Shown here piece after piece: positions 59,627-64,000 of a stretch of DNA of 64,000 nucleotides (the first letter of the stretch is position 1; each line of letters begins with the position of its first letter). Made by a program: the position numbers and the translations under genes. This DNA comes from Nocardia acididurans (GTDB lineage: Bacteria > Actinomycetota > Actinomycetes > Mycobacteriales > Mycobacteriaceae), in contig NZ_JAERRJ010000011.1 in NCBI RefSeq assembly GCF_016741815.1, positions 62,001-126,000 of the forward strand. The letters run 5' to 3'. The notes under the pieces were generated by a model. The model saw only the letters and a list, made by a program, of their open reading frames with translations, did no database searches and had not been told where the DNA came from.

Positions 59627-61129
59627 ATGACGCGGCATGTCGACGTACTGATCATCGGAGCGGGCCTGTCCGGCATCGGCATGGCCTGCCACCTGACCCG
59701 GGAGAAGACCGGGCGCAGCTACCTGATTCTCGAGCGTCGCACCGCCATCGGCGGCACCTGGGACCTGTTCCGCTACCCGGGCATCCGCTCGGACTCCGAT
59801 ATGTACACCTTCGGGTACGGCTTCCGGCCCTGGCACGGCACCAAGGTGCTCGCCGACGGGCCGCACATCCGGCAGTACATCGAGGACACCGCCGCCGAAT
59901 ACGGCGTCACCGACCATATTCGCTTCGGGCGCAAGGTGACTCGCGCGAGCTGGTCCAGCGAGCGCAACCTGTGGACCGTCGACGTGCACAACGAGACCAC
60001 GGGGGAGGCCGAGCAGTACACGGCGGACTTCGTGGTCGGGTGCACCGGCTACTACGACTACGACAACGGATACCGGCCCAGCTTCCCGGGCGAGGCGGAC
60101 TTCGCCGGGCGGATCGTGCACCCGCAGCACTGGCCCGAGGATCTGGACTACACCGGCAAGCGGGTCGTGGTCATCGGCTCCGGCGCCACCGCCATCACGC
60201 TGATCCCGGCCATGAGCGGGGACGCCGCGCATGTGACCATGCTGCAGCGCTCGCCCACCTACATCGCCGCGCTGCCCGCCGACGATCCGGTCGCGGTCGG
60301 GTTCAAGCTGGCCAAGGTGCCCGCGACCGTCGCCTACAAGGCGGGGCGGGCGCGCAATATCGCGCTGCAGCGGGCCAGCTACCAGCTCTCGCGCACCAAT
60401 CCGAAGCTCTCGCGCAAGCTCATGCTGGCCGCGGTGCGCGCGCAGGTCGGATCCAAGATCGACATGAAGCACTTCACGCCCACCTACAACCCGTGGGATC
60501 AGCGGCTGTGCGTGGTACCCAACGGAGATCTGTTCCGGGTGCTGCGCAGCGGCAAGGCGTCCATCGTCACCGACCACATCGAGACGTTCACCGAGAACGG
60601 GATCCGGCTGCGGTCCGGCGAGGAGATCGCCGCCGACATCGTCATCAGCGCCACCGGGCTGACCGTGCAGATGCTGGGCGGCGCACAGCTCAAGGTGGAC
60701 GGCGAAACCGTCGCCACCCGGGATCTGGTGGCGTACAAGGGAATCCTGCTCGGCAATGTGCCCAACCTGGCCGTCGTGCTCGGCTACACCAACGCCTCCT
60801 GGACGCTCAAGGCCGACCTGGCGGGCGAATACCTGAGCCGCGTCCTCAACCACATGAAGGCCACCGGCACCAATCACGTTGTCGCCGAACCCAAGCCCGG
60901 TGACCGCTCCGAGCACTCCCTCATGGGCGGCGCCCTGACCTCCGGCTACATCCAGCGCGGCGACGGCGTCATGCCCCGCCAGGGCACCAACGGCCCCTGG
61001 CAGGTCATCAACAACTACTTCCGCGACCGCGCCATGCTCCGCAAGGGCGCCCTGGAGGACGGCATCCTCCAGTTCACCCGCAAGGTGCGTGCGGCGAAGC
61101 CCGTCGAGGCCGAATCCCGTTCGGCCTGA
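59627..61129 (+). CDS. EthA-like FAD-containing monooxygenase (BVMO type)
   Basis: A 500-residue FAD/NADPH monooxygenase close to mycobacterial EthA: VDVLIIGAGLSGIGMACHLT (5-24), GGTWDLFRYPGIRSDSDMYT (~43-62), FAGRIVHPQHWPEDLDYTGK (~162-181, the BVMO fingerprint FxGxxxHxxxW), VVVIGSGATAITLIPAMSGD, and NYFRDRAMLRKGALEDGILQ near the C-terminus. EthA oxidises ketones and thioamide prodrugs. The ATG at 59627 is used because homologues begin right before the FAD motif. No EthR-type gene is adjacent. Confidence 0.93.
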   Translation: MTRHVDVLIIGAGLSGIGMACHLTREKTGRSYLILERRTAIGGTWDLFRYPGIRSDSDMYTFGYGFRPWHGTKVLADGPHIRQYIEDTAAEYGVTDHIRFGRKVTRASWSSERNLWTVDVHNETTGEAEQYTADFVVGCTGYYDYDNGYRPSFPGEADFAGRIVHPQHWPEDLDYTGKRVVVIGSGATAITLIPAMSGDAAHVTMLQRSPTYIAALPADDPVAVGFKLAKVPATVAYKAGRARNIALQRASYQLSRTNPKLSRKLMLAAVRAQVGSKIDMKHFTPTYNPWDQRLCVVPNGDLFRVLRSGKASIVTDHIETFTENGIRLRSGEEIAADIVISATGLTVQMLGGAQLKVDGETVATRDLVAYKGILLGNVPNLAVVLGYTNASWTLKADLAGEYLSRVLNHMKATGTNHVVAEPKPGDRSEHSLMGGALTSGYIQRGDGVMPRQGTNGPWQVINNYFRDRAMLRKGALEDGILQFTRKVRAAKPVEAESRSA

Positions 61130-61194
61130 GTGAGTTTCCCTCGCGCTTCGGTGATGAGCGCAGTGCCTGCTGACGCCGGTACCTCGAGGGCTGG

Positions 61195-63495
61195 CTATCG
61201 GGCGAAGGTGAGGACCTGCTCCAGTGGCAGTCGGACCGATCGCGCGCTGGGCTGGTCGGTGTAGGCGAGGCGGAAGAGCAGGATCTCGGCGGTGGCCGGC
61301 GGCGTGGCGAAGAGTGTGCGGTAGCGGGCTCGCAGGTCGTGCAGGCGGTGGCGCTCGGTGGTGGACAGGATGTCGTCGCCGGTGTCGCCGTCCAGGCGGG
61401 CGAAGAGGTAGGGCAGGGCTGTCATCGGTTGCAGGGCAATGCCTTCCGCGGTGGCGGTGAGCCACATGCGCTGCATGAGGCGGCCGCCGTGCAGATAGCT
61501 TTCTCGGGTGGCGCCGGGGACGGTGAGCAGGCCGACGGCGGCGGCGCTCGCGACCGCTTCGCGGGAGATGTCCTCCAGGGCGCGGCCGCCGCCGATCTCG
61601 GCGAGGTGCGCCATGACCGGCCACTCCCGGATCAGGGTGAAGGCCGCGCGTTCGGAGGCGGTGAGTTCGGCGGTGGCGAGGTCGATTCCGTACGGGCGGG
61701 CCTGGGCCTCCCGCGGGGTCCAGCGGTAGCCGTCGATCAGGTCGTGGTGCATCGACCGATTGAGCAGGCTCAGGCGGTCGCCCGCGCCGATCAGCGCACC
61801 GATCTCGACCAATTCCGGAGCGGTGCGCAGCAATTGGAGGTGGCCGCCGTGTTCGGCGCAGACGGCGGTGAGCACTTCGGCTACATCCTCGTCGAGGCGG
61901 CGGCGGATGCCCCGGGTGCGATTCGTGGCCCGCGTGGTGAGGTAGGGGAACAGATTCCACTGCCGCAGGCAGGTCGATTCCGGGAGCGGAGTGGGTGCAG
62001 TGCCGAAGGTGATGGCGCACACCAGGTTCGGAGCTTCCGGGTCCGGCCATGGGCGTGGTTCGGCGCGCAGTCCGAGATGGGTGGCGGCCAAGGCGATGTT
62101 CTCGAGCAGTGCGCCGAAGGCCACCCAGGTCGCGGTGTGCTCGAAGTCCAGGGCGGGCAGGTCGCGGGCCGGATCATGGTGGCACTCCAGGGTTTCGGCT
62201 GCCCGTCGCCAGATCAGCGCCCACGGCTGGGCATTGTGCGCGGAGGGGGCCAGGGTGCCCATGGCGGCGATCCAGCGGATGGCGGCATCGGTAACCCGCC
62301 CGCGCGCGGTGGGCTCGGCGGGCAGGATGAGCACTCCGCCGGAAGGCGCGGTTTCGGCTCGGCTCGGCGTGTTCGCGAGTGCCGCTGCGGCGGAGTGTGC
62401 TTCGGTGCTCCCCGCATTGCCGACGAGGTGCGCCGGATCGACATAGTAGCGACCCGACTGCAGCGGTGCGCCCAGCAGCAGCCGACGGGCGGCGTCGGCG
62501 ATGATCGCGCCGCCCAGGGTGATGCCCGAGGCGAGCTGGGGCCAGCTGCCGATGGTGTGGCCCACTTCCGGAAGGGAGGCGGCCGCGCGGGGGCTGAGGT
62601 CGTTCATGATCGCCAGGATGTGCGGGATCTTGTCGCGGGCGGTGAGATCGCGCAGATCGTCGGCGCGGGTGTCGCCGAGCAGGCCGTGCAGGACGGGGCG
62701 GTCCGGTTCGAGATCGAAGCGCTCGATATCGAGCAGGCCGCGGTCGCTGGTCTGCATGAGTACCGGAATCCCGTGCAGCCGTGCGTGTTCCCTGATCAGA
62801 ACTTTGGCGCGCAGATCGTCGCACTCCTCGACGACGAGGTCCAGGCGACCGCCGCCGAGCAGGAATTCGTCGATGTCATCGGGGCGGATTCCGGTGCGGC
62901 ACAGGTCGATCCGGAGGTACGGGTCGAGTTCGAAGAGCTGCCGGGCAGCCACCACGGTTTTCTCGATGCCGAGGTCGGCGACACGGGCATGCAGGCGGTT
63001 GAGGTTGGACAGGCCGAGACGGTCGTGGTCGGCGAGTTTGAAGGAGCCGCCGACACCCTCCTGCGCGAGGGTGAGCGCGGCGGCCTTGCCGACCGAGAGG
63101 CCGATCACGCCGATGCGTTTTCCGGCCAGCACCCGCTGTTCGGCGGGGGTGATCAGGTAGCGGTTGCGGTCGGTGCGGACTTCGCGAAATTCGTTCTCGG
63201 GCAGGACATGTACCAGATCGCGGGACCACGGATACCAGATCCACTCCCCGTGGTCGTCCGGTGGTCTCCCGTCGAGGTGGGCGTGTACCCGCCGATCCAG
63301 GCCGCGGGGTGTGCGGTCGGCGGCCGGATCGCGGGTCACCAGCAGTTCGCGCAATTGCTCCGCAATTGTGTCGAATACGTGGATTGCCGGAATTGATGTG
63401 CGCAGTGCGGCGACCGCCGCACGGTCGTCCGCGCACGTGGAATCGAAATGAATCGGTTGCCATTCAGAATTATCGGTGATCTGCGTGGCCGTCAT
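61195..63495 (-). CDS. Rv1355c/MoeY-like protein: ThiF/E1-like domain fused to a nitroreductase-like domain
   Basis: A 766-residue fusion. Residues ~90-350 are a ThiF/MoeB/E1-like adenylation domain: GVIGLSVGKAAALTLAQEGV (~129-148), FKLADHDRLGLSNLNRL, and an Asp/Glu-rich VVEECDDLRAKVLIRE. The C-terminal half (~400-750) is nitroreductase/FMN-like, with WIAAMGTLAPSAHNAQPWAL (~411-430) as the typical FMN-site helix. Mycobacterial Rv1355c (moeY) has this layout. The zinc CxxC pairs of canonical MoeB are not evident, and no molybdopterin gene is nearby, so a molybdopterin role is unproven. It is divergent from the ammonia-lyase gene. Confidence 0.85.
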   Translation of the reverse strand: MTATQITDNSEWQPIHFDSTCADDRAAVAALRTSIPAIHVFDTIAEQLRELLVTRDPAADRTPRGLDRRVHAHLDGRPPDDHGEWIWYPWSRDLVHVLPENEFREVRTDRNRYLITPAEQRVLAGKRIGVIGLSVGKAAALTLAQEGVGGSFKLADHDRLGLSNLNRLHARVADLGIEKTVVAARQLFELDPYLRIDLCRTGIRPDDIDEFLLGGGRLDLVVEECDDLRAKVLIREHARLHGIPVLMQTSDRGLLDIERFDLEPDRPVLHGLLGDTRADDLRDLTARDKIPHILAIMNDLSPRAAASLPEVGHTIGSWPQLASGITLGGAIIADAARRLLLGAPLQSGRYYVDPAHLVGNAGSTEAHSAAAALANTPSRAETAPSGGVLILPAEPTARGRVTDAAIRWIAAMGTLAPSAHNAQPWALIWRRAAETLECHHDPARDLPALDFEHTATWVAFGALLENIALAATHLGLRAEPRPWPDPEAPNLVCAITFGTAPTPLPESTCLRQWNLFPYLTTRATNRTRGIRRRLDEDVAEVLTAVCAEHGGHLQLLRTAPELVEIGALIGAGDRLSLLNRSMHHDLIDGYRWTPREAQARPYGIDLATAELTASERAAFTLIREWPVMAHLAEIGGGRALEDISREAVASAAAVGLLTVPGATRESYLHGGRLMQRMWLTATAEGIALQPMTALPYLFARLDGDTGDDILSTTERHRLHDLRARYRTLFATPPATAEILLFRLAYTDQPSARSVRLPLEQVLTFAR

Positions 63496-63590
63496 CTCTC
63501 AGGTTTACACCCGGATCGCCTGCGACTGGCTATGATTGAGCTAGTTGATCACTGGTTGTGCCTGGTGCTCGGGGGAGAGGGAACACGGTC

Positions 63591-64000
63591 ATGACGGTGT
63601 CATCGGCTTTGACGTGCGCACTGCGATTTCCCTGCACGCTGACGCCACGAGATCTCGAAGCCGCGCACGGTCCGATTCGGGTGGAGATATCCGAACCGGC
63701 GCTGGCGCGAGTCCGACAATGCCGGGACTTCGTCGACGAGTTACTGCGTTCCGGCAGACCGGTTTACGGTGCCACCACCGGATACGGGGCGCTGGTCGGA
63801 TTCAGCGCGGGGGCCGACCTCACCCGGCACTCCCAGGGACTGGTCGATTTCCTGTCGGTCGGCCAGGGCCCGCCACTGGCCCCGGAACTGGTGCGCGCCA
63901 TGCTGCTCGCCCGCGTGTGGAGCCTGGCGCAGGGCAATTCGGGCGTATCGCCGGAGGTCGTCACCGCACTGGTCGAGGTGCTGGGCACCGGGCTCGCACC
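63591..64000 (+). CDS. Aromatic amino acid ammonia-lyase / aminomutase (N-terminal part, runs off the window)
   Basis: The first 136 codons of a gene that continues past the window. The translation has VYGATTGYGALVGF (~58-71), the conserved loop with the catalytic Tyr of the HAL/PAL/TAL family, then HSQGLVDFLSVGQGPPL and LLARVWSLAQGNSGVSP, matching the family RAN-x-L-x-x-G-x-SGV block. The MIO-forming Ala-Ser-Gly lies beyond the end. It cannot yet be said whether it acts on His, Phe or Tyr, or is an aminomutase. Its ATG follows GGGGGAGAGGG. Divergent from the MoeY-like gene across 95 bases. Confidence 0.85.
   Translation, partial: MTVSSALTCALRFPCTLTPRDLEAAHGPIRVEISEPALARVRQCRDFVDELLRSGRPVYGATTGYGALVGFSAGADLTRHSQGLVDFLSVGQGPPLAPELVRAMLLARVWSLAQGNSGVSPEVVTALVEVLGTGLA

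Noticed and set aside
1..64000. Search for CRISPR arrays, tRNA or rRNA genes, transposases, integrases and toxin-antitoxin pairs
   Set aside because: None was recognised by eye. Short structured RNAs could still be missed, since I could not run a covariance-model search.

Overview
The window is GC-rich actinobacterial DNA and reads as the chromosome of a mycolic-acid-containing genus, most likely Nocardia or a close relative. Pointers are an Lsr2 nucleoid protein, an Rv3235-family protein, an Rv1355c/MoeY-type protein, KasA-like and FadD32-like enzymes, an AlkB-rubredoxin cluster, many Baeyer-Villiger-type flavoenzymes and frequent GTG starts. The genus is inferred from gene content, not from a marker gene. 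I saw no rRNA, tRNA, CRISPR array, insertion sequence, integrase or phage gene.

Layout. 0-12 kb: Rv3235-like protein, lsr2, a very large SARP/BTAD-ATPase regulator, a ClpC-like unfoldase whose AAA2 lacks the ClpP-docking loop, a thioesterase, a WGR/beta-propeller protein, a DMT transporter and a LysR regulator. 12-18.7 kb: glycerol regulon (glpF, glpD, glpK, IclR regulator, a second glpK) with a palindromic candidate operator. 18.8-24.2 kb: DUF72 protein, acyl-ACP desaturase, KasA-like ketosynthase and FadD32-like fatty-acyl-AMP ligase. 24.2-28.1 kb: RsbR-like STAS protein, PAS-GGDEF protein, DUF574-type methyltransferase, F420/NADP-reductase-like protein. 28.1-31.6 kb: alkB-rubA1-rubA2-rubB operon opposite a TetR gene, with a perfect 17-bp palindrome between them.

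31.6-43.7 kb: MFS exporter preceded by two CsoR-type operator palindromes, a lipase, a VirS-like AraC regulator divergent from a MymA-like BVMO followed by a ChoD-like GMC oxidoreductase, a nitronate monooxygenase, two MpaB/DUF2236 proteins around a TetR gene with tandem operators, and a small secreted protein. 43.7-51 kb: TetR gene divergent from a compact six-gene operon of two PF10118 proteins (which carry an intact E/ExxH/E/ExxH diiron signature), BVMO, SDR, 2Fe-2S reductase and serine esterase. Together these could form a complete subterminal oxidation route: hydroxylate, oxidise to ketone, convert to ester, hydrolyse.

51-57.3 kb: ACS-type MFS transporter divergent from a translationally coupled run of ThDP enzyme, SRPBCC protein, KASIII-like protein (catalytic His replaced by Asn), PLP aminotransferase and OhrR-like MarR regulator. 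This looks like an uncharacterised small-molecule pathway. 57.3-64 kb: Mut7-C RNase-like protein, KGG stress protein, AurF-like diiron protein, EthA-like FMO, MoeY-like ThiF-nitroreductase fusion and the first part of an aromatic amino acid ammonia-lyase gene that runs off the end.

The common theme is oxidative handling of lipids and hydrophobic substrates: five kinds of diiron or haem oxygenase-like protein, four BVMO/FMO genes (three of clear BVMO type plus one EthA-like), and matching dehydrogenases, reductases and esterases, each in a small unit with its own TetR, AraC, LysR or MarR regulator.
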